From: an uncultured Clostridia bacterium
Lineage (GTDB): Bacteria; Bacillota; Clostridia; Oscillospirales; Acutalibacteraceae
DNA length: 64,000 bases
Direction: 5' to 3'
NCBI GenBank assembly: GCA_947625485.1
Contig: CANQOP010000002.1
Coordinates: forward strand, 81,269 to 145,268
The notes under the pieces were generated by a model, which made no database searches, had not been told where the DNA came from, and saw nothing but the letters and a program-made list of their open reading frames with translations. This document shows, one piece after another, positions 54,933 to 63,960 of the stretch; position 1 is the stretch's first letter, and the number at the start of each line of letters is the position of its first letter. Both the position numbers and the translations under genes were made by a program.

Positions 54933-55105
54933 TTTCTGTTCTCCTCGATCCATCTGACTTCAAAATCCATCAGCTGCCTTTGGCGCATAAGGGTCACTGT
55001 CTCGTTTCCCAAAGCGGCTTTGGCGACAGGACAGCTCGCCTCGAAAGCCCCTATTGCTTTAAATGTGTCAAGAAGATCTTTTTTGAGTACGATTTTTCGT
55101 TCCAT
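54929..55105 (-). CDS. Small ORF (58 aa) translationally coupled to MATE
   Basis: Too short for the ORF track. It reads MERKIVLKKDLLDTFKAIG...MRQRQLMDFEVRWIEENRK, starts with ATG 7 nt after GGAGG, ends in a TGA overlapping the MATE ATG, and lies right behind a good promoter. It is soluble, charged, with one cysteine (EASCPVAKAAL). I do not recognise it. Its coding support is the tight coupling, ribosome-binding site and GC-rich codons matching the MATE gene. Confidence 0.65.
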   Translation of the reverse strand: MERKIVLKKDLLDTFKAIGAFEASCPVAKAALGNETVTLMRQRQLMDFEVRWIEENRK

Positions 55106-55141
55106 TTCAACCTCCGTGTTTGTAAAAATTTCTCCATAAGT

Positions 55142-55172
55142 TCAGTATAAACTGACGGAGAAGTTTTTTCAA
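55142..55172 (-). promoter_or_regulatory. Promoter and operator-like palindrome of the ORF58-MATE operon
   Basis: TTGAAA (55167-55172), 17-nt spacer, TATACT (55144-55149). The -10 is embedded in the palindrome TCAGT-ATAA-ACTGA (55142-55155), and TTCTCC/GGAGAA arms flank the region. A repressor here would block transcription; the LacI-family gene just upstream is the obvious candidate. Confidence 0.65.
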
Positions 55173-55239
55173 AACTTAAATCCGTAAGTTGTGACAAAAA
55201 TGGAATGCTGTTTTTATGCAAAATGTCACAGAGATAACT

Positions 55240-56238
55240 TTAGCGGTTCCTTGTGCTGCCTCGAATCACGAGGGACGTGGAGAGGATAATGACCGGTTCC
55301 ACCGACTCACCGACCCGCATTTTTGCGATTGCGTCCAGTGCTGCCCTGGCACGTTCCGCGTTGTCTTGACGGACAGAGGTCAGAGACGGGTAAACCATAC
55401 CGCAAAGGGGAGTATCATCAAATCCGGCAACGGAGATCTCTCCTGGTATATCGACACCGCTGCTTTGCAAAAAATGGATGAGATCAACGGCGTAATAGTC
55501 CGATACGGCAAAAACAGCAGAGAAGCTCCTGATCTGCAGCAGCTTCTCTCGGTAAAAATCCATCCGCTCCGCCTTGATCATTGGGATCATCATAAACTCC
55601 GCGCCGCATCCGAAGCCCTCACGAAAACCCTTCCAGCGTTCTAAATCCATGTCGATATCGTTATCCGAGAGGCAAAGGGCGCGCTGATGCCCGCAAAGGC
55701 GGAAATATTCGCCCACCTGAAATCCCCCGTGCCAGTCGTCAATGTTCACGGCGCAAACGCGCTCCGCTGTGACGCCGCAAGCATCATAGACCGCAAAGGG
55801 TATGCGGACACTTTCCCGCAGGTGCTTGTAATCTGCACTGCAAAAGCCGATCAGCACCAGCCCCTCCAGGTTCCACATGGTGGCGAATGAGACAATCTCG
55901 TCTAGGTCGTTCACGGTTCTCACCATCATCTGAAATCCGCGTCTGGTCGTCTCCGCGATCAGTGCGTTGAGTGCGGAGGCGATAAAGGCGTCCTCCAGGA
56001 CGTGAGCCTCATATTTCTCGTGGGCATTAATGACCACCCCCACGATTTTCGCCGGATTCTCCGCCAGCAGCACCTCCGCCGCCCGGGGCAGATACCCTCG
56101 CTCCTCCAGGGTGCGGCGCACCCTGACAGCCGTTCGCTCCGACACCATGCCGGTCTTTCCGTGGAGCACATACGACACCGCCGCCGTACTGAGTCCCAGC
56201 TCCGAAGCAATATCTGAAAGCCGTACTTTTTCTTCCAT
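55240..56238 (-). CDS. LacI-family transcriptional regulator
   Basis: 332-aa repressor with an N-terminal LacI helix-turn-helix (VRLSDIASELGLSTAAVSYVLHGKTGMVSERT, residues ~4-36) and a periplasmic-binding-protein-like sensor domain ending VAGFDDTPLCGMVYPSLTSVRQDN. The effector is unknown. GC-rich like MATE, same strand, 134 nt upstream of the ORF58-MATE start; most likely controls it. A LacI-type regulator is unusual for a MATE pump. Confidence 0.9.
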   Translation of the reverse strand: MEEKVRLSDIASELGLSTAAVSYVLHGKTGMVSERTAVRVRRTLEERGYLPRAAEVLLAENPAKIVGVVINAHEKYEAHVLEDAFIASALNALIAETTRRGFQMMVRTVNDLDEIVSFATMWNLEGLVLIGFCSADYKHLRESVRIPFAVYDACGVTAERVCAVNIDDWHGGFQVGEYFRLCGHQRALCLSDNDIDMDLERWKGFREGFGCGAEFMMIPMIKAERMDFYREKLLQIRSFSAVFAVSDYYAVDLIHFLQSSGVDIPGEISVAGFDDTPLCGMVYPSLTSVRQDNAERARAALDAIAKMRVGESVEPVIILSTSLVIRGSTRNR

Positions 56239-56311
56239 GTCACACCTCTCGACGGATACTTTTTTCGCTTTTTAGTCACGATTCTGTGGCGATTGATATT
56301 ATTTACCAACT

Positions 56312-56340
56312 ATTATACCATCCGAATTACCCTCTGACAA
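56312..56340 (-). promoter_or_regulatory. Promoter of the LacI-family gene
   Basis: TTGTCA (56335-56340), 17-nt spacer, TATAAT (56312-56317). A further imperfect hairpin CAGGTGAGCG...CGCCCACCTG (56350-56379) lies just upstream, near the junction with the MFS remnant. Confidence 0.75.
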
Positions 56341-56382
56341 GTATAAATCAGGTGAGCGATCTAGTGACCGCCCACCTGTGTC

Positions 56383-56955
56383 TTATGCAAAGATGATTTC
56401 TGCGTTCACAATCTCAACCGCCACCGCCCAAATCAGTGTAAGCATCTTCCAGTTTGCTACGCCAAATACCGAAAAAGAGCGTCGAGTCCAAAATCACACC
56501 GACTGCGTCCAACAGTAAAAAGAGTGCAACAAGCTCATCATACCGTCTTTATTTTCAATGGGGCAGGCTTTAACAATAGGACTTATTAATACCTCAACAA
56601 GACCGCTTCCCATAGCATAGAGTACTACTGCAATCATAATTCCCAAAAACGGGACGGGAAGAAACTGCGGCAGAACCGCCATTAAAGCAAGTCCTGCCGC
56701 AAACAGCACCTGATATGATACTGCAAAAATGCAGTATCATATTTTATCGACAAATTTAGTGCCGCAAAATCAATCAGTAATTGTGTTAAATAGAACGTAA
56801 ATGGAATCAGCGTAATCTTTTCAAACCCAATTCCATAAGTATTCCTAAATGTTAAAAATAAGAGCGTGTGAAGTTAGCAGATATAGCTTGGGTGACAAAG
56901 CCGAAATAGAAGGCTACAAGAGCTTTTTTAGTTCTTTTGTCTGGTCATAACTACT
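56383..56955 (-). pseudogene. Decayed N-terminal half of an MFS transporter
   Basis: Fragments in different minus frames follow one order: KALVAFYFGFVTQAISANFT, TLLFLTFRNTYGIGFEKITLIPFTFYLTQLLID, TKFVDKI, stop, QVLFAAGLALMAVLP, YAMGSGLVEVLISPIVKACPIENKDGMMSLLHSFYCW, GVANWKMLTLIWAVA. These match the N-terminal half of a Clostridia MFS permease. At least three frameshifts or stops are present, and the C-terminal half is missing, ending near the GC-rich block. Confidence 0.8.
56713..56742. repeat. Perfect 13-bp-arm palindrome inside the MFS pseudogene
   Basis: ATATGATACTGCA-AAAA-TGCAGTATCATAT. It lies within former coding sequence, and the TGA stop in KI-stop-Y is part of one arm. Confidence 0.85.
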
Positions 56956-57015
56956 CCTTTTGGGTTAATGTAATAATACGCCTAAATTGCATTATATCAT
57001 CATAGCCAAAGGACT

Positions 57016-58557
57016 TCATTCCCACTCAATTGTTCCGGGAGGCTTTGAGGTAATATCATACACAACGCGGTTGACGTTTTGGCATTCGTTTATGATACGG
57101 CTTGCAACTCGCGAGAGAATATCATAAGGAATACGAGCAAAGTCGGCGGTCATAAAGTCGTCGGTGGTTACGGCGCGGATTGCGATAAGGTGGTCGTAGG
57201 TTCTGTGGTCACCCATTACTCCTACAGTTTTAACATCGGGAAGAACAGCGAAAAACTGGCTGAGCTCGTGCTCAATACCGCTCTTTGAGATTTCATCGCG
57301 GAACACAGCGTCGGCGTCCTGGAGTACCCTTATTTTCTCCATTGTAATTTCGCCGATTATGCGAACGCCGAGTCCGGGACCCGGGAACGGCTGTCTCCAG
57401 ACGAGTTCCTTCGGAATACCGAGCAGCTCGCCCACCTTGCGGACCTCATCCTTAAAGAGGTCGCAAAGCGGCTCGACAACATCGTCAAACTTAATATCAT
57501 CGGGCATTTTAACCTTATTGTGATGTGTTTTAATCTTGTCGGCGTCGCCCTTTCCGCTTTCAATACAGTCAGGGTAGATTGTGCCCTGGGCAAAAAATCC
57601 GCCCTCTGCCTCTTCCCTGATTTTGTTCCAAAATACGTTATAGAACTCCGTACCGATAATTTTGCGTTTTTCTTCGGGATCTGTTATCCCTTTAAGCTTT
57701 TTAACAAACTCCTCGCCGCAGTTGACGCGCACAAATTTCATATCAAAAAGCGAGGTAAAGGTTTTCTCTACAAAATCGCCCTCGTCCTTGCGCATAAGTC
57801 CTTGGTCGACAAACACACAAGTTAGCTGATTTCCTACAGCTTTACTTAAAAGAGCTGCGGCAACAGAGGAATCTACGCCGCCCGAGAGACCCAACACGAC
57901 TTTTTTGTCTCCGATTTTCTCGCGAAGAGCCTTTGTTGTTGCTTCAATAAAGCCCTCCATTTTCCAGTCACCAGAACAGCCGCAGACGTCAAAAATAAAA
58001 TTCTTTAAAATCTGCTTTCCGTATTCGGTATGAGTTACCTCGGGGTGAAACTGAACGGCATAAATCTTTTCATCGGCGTTTTCCATAGCCGCGCAAGGGC
58101 AGTTATCGCTGTGAGCCGTTATTTTAAAGCCGCTTGGAACTACACTGATGTAGTCCGTGTGGCTCATCCACACAACACTATCGGGAACATTTTTGAAGAG
58201 CGCGCTGTTTTTCTTATCAACAGTCATTTCGATTTTACCGTATTCAGGCTTGTCGGCAGTCTCAACCTTGCCGTCACGCATCCAGGTAATAAGCTGGCTG
58301 CCGTAGCAGATGCCGAGCACGGGAATGCCAAGCTTCAAAATAGCTTTGTCGTAGTGAGGAGACTCCATATCATATACGGAGTTGGGGCCGCCCGTAAATA
58401 TAATACCCTTATAATTTTCTGCTTTTATCTCATCGAGATTTGCAGTATAAGGTTTAATTTCGGCATAAACATTATGGTCGCGGACTCTGCGTGCAATAAG
58501 CTGGTTGTACTGACCGCCAAAGTCAAGAACAAGAATTTTTTCCTTAACAGTGCTCAT
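57016..58557 (-). CDS. guaA: GMP synthase (glutamine-hydrolysing)
   Basis: 513-aa enzyme converting XMP to GMP. N-terminal class I glutamine amidotransferase with GICYGSQLI (nucleophile Cys) and AVQFHPEVTHTE; then the ATP-pyrophosphatase P-loop GLSGGVDSSVAA and the C-terminal dimerisation domain ending YDITSKPPGTIEWE. Last gene of purine cluster 2; a terminator-like hairpin separates it from purA and I see no strong promoter of its own. Confidence 0.98.
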   Translation of the reverse strand: MSTVKEKILVLDFGGQYNQLIARRVRDHNVYAEIKPYTANLDEIKAENYKGIIFTGGPNSVYDMESPHYDKAILKLGIPVLGICYGSQLITWMRDGKVETADKPEYGKIEMTVDKKNSALFKNVPDSVVWMSHTDYISVVPSGFKITAHSDNCPCAAMENADEKIYAVQFHPEVTHTEYGKQILKNFIFDVCGCSGDWKMEGFIEATTKALREKIGDKKVVLGLSGGVDSSVAAALLSKAVGNQLTCVFVDQGLMRKDEGDFVEKTFTSLFDMKFVRVNCGEEFVKKLKGITDPEEKRKIIGTEFYNVFWNKIREEAEGGFFAQGTIYPDCIESGKGDADKIKTHHNKVKMPDDIKFDDVVEPLCDLFKDEVRKVGELLGIPKELVWRQPFPGPGLGVRIIGEITMEKIRVLQDADAVFRDEISKSGIEHELSQFFAVLPDVKTVGVMGDHRTYDHLIAIRAVTTDDFMTADFARIPYDILSRVASRIINECQNVNRVVYDITSKPPGTIEWE

Positions 58558-58577
58558 ATTTTCGCATCCTTTCCTTT

Positions 58578-58618
58578 ATCAGAAAACACAAGCCTTTTCA
58601 TATCAGAAAAGGCGTGTA
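58578..58618 (-). terminator. Terminator or attenuator between purA and guaA
   Basis: Minus strand ACACGCCTTTTC-TGATAT-GAAAAGGCTTGTGT followed by TTTCTG. The guaA start is only about 25 nt beyond it, so it may regulate read-through into guaA. Confidence 0.75.
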
Positions 58619-58625
58619 TAAAAAT

Positions 58626-59903
58626 TTATCTGTAAATTATATCGTCTCTCGAAGGTCCGTTGCTTATCATACCGATATGAACACCGATTTCCTTTTCGGC
58701 AAATTCTATGTACTCACGGCACTCCTTAGGCAGATCCTCATACTTCTTAATTCCGCTTACATCGCACTTCCAGCCCTTTAAGGTTTTGAGTACGGGCTTA
58801 CATCTTTTGAGTTTGGTTGTGCTCGGGAAATAGTCTATAACTTCACCGTCAAGCTCATACGCAACGCATACGGGAATCTCGTCAAGATATCCGAGCGCGT
58901 CAATAACCGTGAAAGCAACTGTCGTAGCACCCTGCACCTGACAGCCGTAGCGGCTGGCAACGAGGTCAAGCCAGCCCATACGTCTTGGTCTGCCTGTGGT
59001 TGCGCCGTATTCGCCTCCGTCACCGCCGCGGTTACGGAGCTTTTCTGCCTCCTCACCGAAAATTTCGGAAACGAACTCACCTGCGCCTACTGCGCTTGAA
59101 TACGCCTTTACAACGGTTACAACCTCTTTAATCTCATACGGCGGAATACCTGCGCCTACCGCACCGTAGCCCGCAATAGTATTGGAAGAAGTTACCATAG
59201 GATAGATACCGAAGTCCGTATCCTTTAAAGAACCGAGCTGACCTTCGAGAAGAATATTTTTCCCCTCTCTTAAAGCCTTGCGAATAAACCTGAAAGCATC
59301 GCCTACATATGGTTCTAAAAGCTCCTTGTACTCCATTAACTTATCGAAAACCTCGTCAACGGTTATCTCTTCCTTGTTGTAAAGATTTCTGAGAGTGGCG
59401 TTCTTAATCTCGACAGCGTGAGCAATCTTTTCTTTCAGACTGTCCATATCGTCGTACAACTCGTTAATTTGAAAGCCTATTTTACTGTATTTATCTGAAT
59501 AGAACGGAGCAATTCCGCTCTTTGTAGAGCCGAAGGAATTCTTTCCGAGACGTTCTTCCTCGTAGCAGTCAAAGGCTACATGATAAGGCATAACAATCTG
59601 CGCTCTGTCTGATATAAGCACATTGGGCTTAGGCACTCCGCGGTCCTCAAGCTCTTTCATTTCCTTTACAAAATTTTCTACGCTAAATGCAACTCCGTTA
59701 CCGATAATATTAGTAATATTCTGATGAAACACACCGGACGGGAGCTGATGCAGCGCGAATTTTCCGTAATTATTTATGATAGTATGACCTGCGTTTGCGC
59801 CTCCCTGAAAGCGGATAACGACATCGCTGTTGTTTGCAAGAACATCGGTGATTTTACCCTTACCTTCGTCGCCCCAGTTAGCGCCTACTATAGCTTTAAC
59901 CAT
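58626..59903 (-). CDS. purA: Adenylosuccinate synthetase
   Basis: 425-aa GTP-dependent enzyme (IMP + Asp to adenylosuccinate). ANWGDEGKGKITDVLA (P-loop and catalytic Asp), GGANAGHTIINNYGKFALHQLPSG, GSTKSGIAPFYSDK and TTGRPRRMGWLDL are all present. Followed by the hairpin before guaA. Confidence 0.98.
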   Translation of the reverse strand: MVKAIVGANWGDEGKGKITDVLANNSDVVIRFQGGANAGHTIINNYGKFALHQLPSGVFHQNITNIIGNGVAFSVENFVKEMKELEDRGVPKPNVLISDRAQIVMPYHVAFDCYEEERLGKNSFGSTKSGIAPFYSDKYSKIGFQINELYDDMDSLKEKIAHAVEIKNATLRNLYNKEEITVDEVFDKLMEYKELLEPYVGDAFRFIRKALREGKNILLEGQLGSLKDTDFGIYPMVTSSNTIAGYGAVGAGIPPYEIKEVVTVVKAYSSAVGAGEFVSEIFGEEAEKLRNRGGDGGEYGATTGRPRRMGWLDLVASRYGCQVQGATTVAFTVIDALGYLDEIPVCVAYELDGEVIDYFPSTTKLKRCKPVLKTLKGWKCDVSGIKKYEDLPKECREYIEFAEKEIGVHIGMISNGPSRDDIIYR

Positions 59904-59921
59904 TCGTATCTACTCCTTATC

Positions 59922-61358
59922 TTACACATTGATTTCGGGCTTTTCGTCCTTAATCTCGCTGTATTTTTCAAGCACGGGCTTAACCTCGTCATTAAGGAAG
60001 TCGATAGTCTGTTCCTTTGCTCTGCCCGTATACTTTTCGGGTCGGAGAAGATTCTCAAGCTCCTCTATGGTTACGCCAAACGCCTCGTCAGCGGCAATAC
60101 GCTCGAGGAGGTCGTTTTCTCCGCCCTCTTCCTTGACAACTCTCGAGGCTGCCATAGAATGCTGACGGATTTTCTCGTGAAGCTCCTGACGATCCGCGCC
60201 GCGCAGCTTTACAGCGTCCATCATAATATTTTCGGTAGCCATAAACGGAAGTTCCTTGCGCAGGCGTGACTCGATAACTTTCGGATAAACAACAAGACCG
60301 TCCGCAACGTTTGCGTAAAGGTCAAGTATACCGTCAATAGCGAGGAATGCCTCGGGAACACTGAGGCGCTTGTTAGCGCTGTCGTCAAGCGTGCGTTCGA
60401 ACCATTGTGTAGCGGTTGTGAAGTATCCGTTTAGAACATCTGCCATTACATAGCGCGAGAGTGAACCAATTCTCTCACTGCGCATCGGGTTGCGCTTATA
60501 TGCCATTGCGGAAGAACCGATCTGGTTCTTTTCAAAAGGCTCCTCAACCTCCTTGAGGTGCTGAAGCAAACGAATATCGTTAGAAAATTTCGCAGCTGAC
60601 TGTGCAATTCCCGCAAGGACATTAAGAAACTGCGAGTCAACCTTACGAGAGTAGGTCTGACCAGAAACAGCATAGCAACCCTTAAAGCCCATTTTCTCGG
60701 CAATCTTTTGGTCGAGAGCCTTGCACTTCTCATGATCGCCCTCAAACAACTCCAAAAAGCTCGCCTGAGTACCCGTCGTACCCTTTGAGCCGAGCAGCTT
60801 TGCCTTAGAAAGCTGATATTCAACATCCTCCAAATCTAAAAGAAGATCCTGAATCCAAAGAGTCGCCCTCTTACCTACTGTTGTCGGCTGAGCAGGCTGA
60901 AAATGCGTAAAAGCGAGCGTAGGCAAAGCCTTGTACTCGTCGGCAAATTTAGAAAGATTGCGTATAACGGTAATTATTTTATTACGGACTAACTTTAAAG
61001 CCTCTGTCATAATAATAAGGTCAGTGTTATCGCCTACATAGCACGAAGTAGCGCCGAGATGAATAATACCTTTAGCGTTAGGGCACTGCTGGCCGTAAGC
61101 GTAAACATGACTCATAACATCATGGCGGACAAGCTTTTCACGTTCCTGCGCGACCTCATAGTTAATATCGTCAGCATGAGCTTTCATCTCATCAATCTGC
61201 TCCTGCGTAATCGGCAGACCAAGCTCCATTTCGGACTCGGCAAGAGCAATCCAAAGCTTTCTCCACGTTTTAAATTTCATATCAGGAGAGAAAATATACT
61301 TCATCTCCTTGCTGGAATAACGAGCGGAAAGCGGGCTTTCGTAAACACTTTTATTCAT
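59922..61358 (-). CDS. purB: Adenylosuccinate lyase
   Basis: 478-aa fumarase-superfamily lyase acting in both IMP synthesis (SAICAR) and AMP synthesis. The signature GSSAMAYKRNPMRSERI is intact. The track ATG (61382) adds eight residues inside purF2; ATG at 61358 overlaps the purF2 stop (TAATG) and has GGAGG 7 nt upstream. Confidence 0.97.
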   Translation of the reverse strand: MNKSVYESPLSARYSSKEMKYIFSPDMKFKTWRKLWIALAESEMELGLPITQEQIDEMKAHADDINYEVAQEREKLVRHDVMSHVYAYGQQCPNAKGIIHLGATSCYVGDNTDLIIMTEALKLVRNKIITVIRNLSKFADEYKALPTLAFTHFQPAQPTTVGKRATLWIQDLLLDLEDVEYQLSKAKLLGSKGTTGTQASFLELFEGDHEKCKALDQKIAEKMGFKGCYAVSGQTYSRKVDSQFLNVLAGIAQSAAKFSNDIRLLQHLKEVEEPFEKNQIGSSAMAYKRNPMRSERIGSLSRYVMADVLNGYFTTATQWFERTLDDSANKRLSVPEAFLAIDGILDLYANVADGLVVYPKVIESRLRKELPFMATENIMMDAVKLRGADRQELHEKIRQHSMAASRVVKEEGGENDLLERIAADEAFGVTIEELENLLRPEKYTGRAKEQTIDFLNDEVKPVLEKYSEIKDEKPEINV

Positions 61359-62833
61359 TACTCTTCCTCCTTTGAGGCACATTTTTCTTTATTATCAAAG
61401 TTCATACCGCCGCGTTCCTTGCCTTTTAAGGTAAGCCTGGTAACCGCCGCGGGATAATTACCTGAGAAACAGGCGTCACAATAGCCCGAGCACCTGCCGC
61501 CGAGCATTTCGTCAAGCGAGTCTGGTGGCAGATAACCGAGCGTGTCGGCGCCGCTGAGCTTACAAATTTCATCAATTGTATGATTAACTGCGATAAGCTC
61601 TCCCCGTGACGGAATATCCGTACCGTAATAGCAGGGCCACATAAAAGGCGGTGAACTTATGCGCATATGAACCTCCTTAGCGCCCGCACCCCTAAGCATA
61701 TTCGTAATGCGGTCTATAGTAGTACCCCTGACAATACTGTCGTCGATTACCACTACCCTCTTTCCCTTTATCATATCAATAATCGGATTGAGCTTGATTT
61801 TAACCGCGTTCATACGCTCGCTCTGGCTGGGCTTTATGAACGTTCTTCCAATGTAGCTGTTTTTCACGATACCCTTTTCGTAAGGAATACCCGACTCCTC
61901 GCTGTAGCCTATAGCGGCATCTATACCTGACTCGGGAACGCCTATTACTATATCGGCGTCAACGGGAAACTCCCTTGCAAGTATACGACCTGCCTGCTTT
62001 CTCGCCTCATAAACGCTTATACCGTCAATCATACTGTCAGTTCGTGCAAAGTAAATATATTCAAACACACAAAGCGATTTATTGCACTTTTTCTCCGGCA
62101 TAATACTTCTTACGCCGTCCTTGTCGACAATAACTATTTCCCCAGGCTCTACATCTCTAATAAACTCGGCTCCGCACGCATCAAGTGCAGAAGATTCGCT
62201 TGCAAACACATAGGAATTGTTGATTTTTCCCATACAAAGCGGACGGAATCCGTGTGGGTCACGTGCGGCAATCAGCTTTCTCGGGCTCATTACGAGCAAA
62301 GAATAAGCGCCCTCAAGCTTTTTGACACCCTCTACTACCGCATTTTCGACAGAGTCGCTGTGAAGTCTTTCTCTCGCAATAACATAGCATATTACTTCTG
62401 AGTCTATAGTCGTCTGGAAAATCGCTCCGCGCTGTTCAAGCTCCTTGCGTATTTCGACAGCATTTGTTAGATTTCCGTTATGAGCAACCGCGAGAGTACC
62501 CTTTACATAACGCATAACAAGCGGCTGTGCATTTTCAAGCACAGAGCCGCCTGCTGTGGAATAACGGACGTGGGAAACTGCCATCTGTCCGCTTAGTGAT
62601 TCGAGTATGGAATTGTTAAAAACCTCGGAAACAAGCCCCATATCCTTATGGTAGTTCATAACTCCTTCGTCGGATACAGCTATGCCGCAGCTCTCCTGTC
62701 CGCGGTGCTGTAGGGCTAAAAGACCGTTATAGCACGCGTAGGCAGGATTAACAGTGCCGTCGCTATAAATACCGAAAACTCCGCATTCCTCGTGGAGTCC
62801 CTCCATAGGAATATTATCAAAACTAAAATTCAA
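61358..62833 (-). CDS. purF: Amidophosphoribosyltransferase, copy 2
   Basis: 491-aa PurF paralogue of the 40-41 kb gene. It has [13 protein letters not shown] (catalytic Cys), [17 protein letters not shown] (PRPP motif) and the cluster cysteines (SLCVFEYIYFARTDS; WPCYYGTDIP; GYCDACFSG). The two copies differ along their length, so this is an old duplication or separate acquisition. The track start is a TTG after GGAG (11 nt); an in-frame ATG at 62806 is the alternative. Lies between purC and purB. Confidence 0.95.
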   Translation of the reverse strand: MNFSFDNIPMEGLHEECGVFGIYSDGTVNPAYACYNGLLALQHRGQESCGIAVSDEGVMNYHKDMGLVSEVFNNSILESLSGQMAVSHVRYSTAGGSVLENAQPLVMRYVKGTLAVAHNGNLTNAVEIRKELEQRGAIFQTTIDSEVICYVIARERLHSDSVENAVVEGVKKLEGAYSLLVMSPRKLIAARDPHGFRPLCMGKINNSYVFASESSALDACGAEFIRDVEPGEIVIVDKDGVRSIMPEKKCNKSLCVFEYIYFARTDSMIDGISVYEARKQAGRILAREFPVDADIVIGVPESGIDAAIGYSEESGIPYEKGIVKNSYIGRTFIKPSQSERMNAVKIKLNPIIDMIKGKRVVVIDDSIVRGTTIDRITNMLRGAGAKEVHMRISSPPFMWPCYYGTDIPSRGELIAVNHTIDEICKLSGADTLGYLPPDSLDEMLGGRCSGYCDACFSGNYPAAVTRLTLKGKERGGMNFDNKEKCASKEEE

Positions 62834-62868
62834 GGGGGTTCACGCTCCGTAAAATTTATTCGTCCTTA

Positions 62869-63579
62869 TCAGTCTGCGAGACCTACGCGTTTCATCATCT
62901 CAGCGTAAGCGTCCTCTACGCCGCCCATATCGCGGCGGAAACGATCCTTGTCGAGCTTTTCCTGAGTATTAACGTCCCAGAAGCGGCAGGTATCAGGGGA
63001 AATTTCATCGGCAAGTAAAATCTCACCGTGGAAACGTCCGAACTCTATTTTGAAGTCTATAAGGTCAACATTTACGGACTTGAAAAATTCTACCATAACC
63101 TCGTTAATTTTGTATGCGTACTCGGAAATCCTGGCAATTTCCTCTTTAGTAGCAGCGCCGATAGCATAAATCTGGCTTTCGTTTATCATAGGGTCGCCTA
63201 GCGAGTCGTCTTTAAGGCAGAATTCGAGGGTAGGCTCGTTAAAGTCTGTGCCCTCCGGAATTCCGAAACGCTTTGAGAATGAGCCTGCCGCCTTATTGCG
63301 GATAATTACCTCAAGAGGAACAATATTAACCTTTTTGAGAACAGTCTCTCTGTCGCTAAGCTCCTCAACATAGTCGGTCGGGATACCCTTAGTCTCAAGA
63401 AGCTTGAACATAAAGTTGCTCATACGGTTGTTTACTACGCCCTTGCCTAAAATAGTACCTTTTTTCTCGCCGTTAAACGCTGTCGCGTCGTCCTTATAAG
63501 AAACGATGCAATAGTCATCGTTATCTGTAGCAAAAACCTTTTTAGCTTTACCTTCATACATCTGTTCTCTTTTTTCCAT
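62869..63579 (-). CDS. purC: SAICAR synthetase
   Basis: 236-aa phosphoribosylaminoimidazole-succinocarboxamide synthase. It has MYEGKAKKVFATDNDDYCIVSYKDDATAFNGEKKG, then VPLEVIIRNKAAGSFSKRFG, LIDFKIEFGR and ILLADEISPDTCRFWD. The track TTG (63594) lies in the ribosome-binding site; ATG at 63579 is 8 nt after GGAGG. First gene of purine cluster 2. Confidence 0.97.
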   Translation of the reverse strand: MEKREQMYEGKAKKVFATDNDDYCIVSYKDDATAFNGEKKGTILGKGVVNNRMSNFMFKLLETKGIPTDYVEELSDRETVLKKVNIVPLEVIIRNKAAGSFSKRFGIPEGTDFNEPTLEFCLKDDSLGDPMINESQIYAIGAATKEEIARISEYAYKINEVMVEFFKSVNVDLIDFKIEFGRFHGEILLADEISPDTCRFWDVNTQEKLDKDRFRRDMGGVEDAYAEMMKRVGLAD

Positions 63580-63647
63580 CTTTAATTCCTCCAAAATTCT
63601 TTATAAATCCTAAAGTTTTTTAAAAACAAAAAAACTATCTGTATATC

Positions 63648-63676
63648 ATTATATAACAAAAGTATTGTGCAGACAA
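63648..63676 (-). promoter_or_regulatory. Promoter of purine cluster 2
   Basis: TTGTCT (63671-63676), 17-nt spacer, TATAAT (63648-63653). The leader to purC is about 60 nt with no visible riboswitch. 63677-63845 upstream is AT-rich with nothing I recognise. Confidence 0.78.
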
Positions 63677-63847
63677 TTATTTTAAAGAATTAAAATTTAT
63701 TTTTATATACTTTTATATAGTTATTTAAAAATACAGTCAATTGATGTAAATTATTGTAGCTTTTGACAAAAGAAAGAATTTAAAACCCGTACGCATCTTA
63801 ACTCACGCCTATTATTAATTCATTAAAACATTAAGAAAAAAATAAAA

Positions 63848-63938
63848 GCATCCGTTGGTCGATATCATTAAGATGGGCACATTAGGGTACTTTTTTATTA
63901 TAAAAACAAGGCACCCATTTGGACAATATCATTAAGAT
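63848..63938. repeat. Imperfect 27-28 bp direct repeat
   Basis: Copy 1 at 63848-63874 and copy 2 at 63911-63938 share GCA(t/c)CC, TTGG(t/a)C and the exact core ATATCATTAAGAT. About 36 bp separate them. They could be remnants of a mobile-element end or sites for a DNA-binding protein; I cannot decide. Confidence 0.6.
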
Positions 63939-63960
63939 AATTTGCCAAGGGAGAAGAAAG

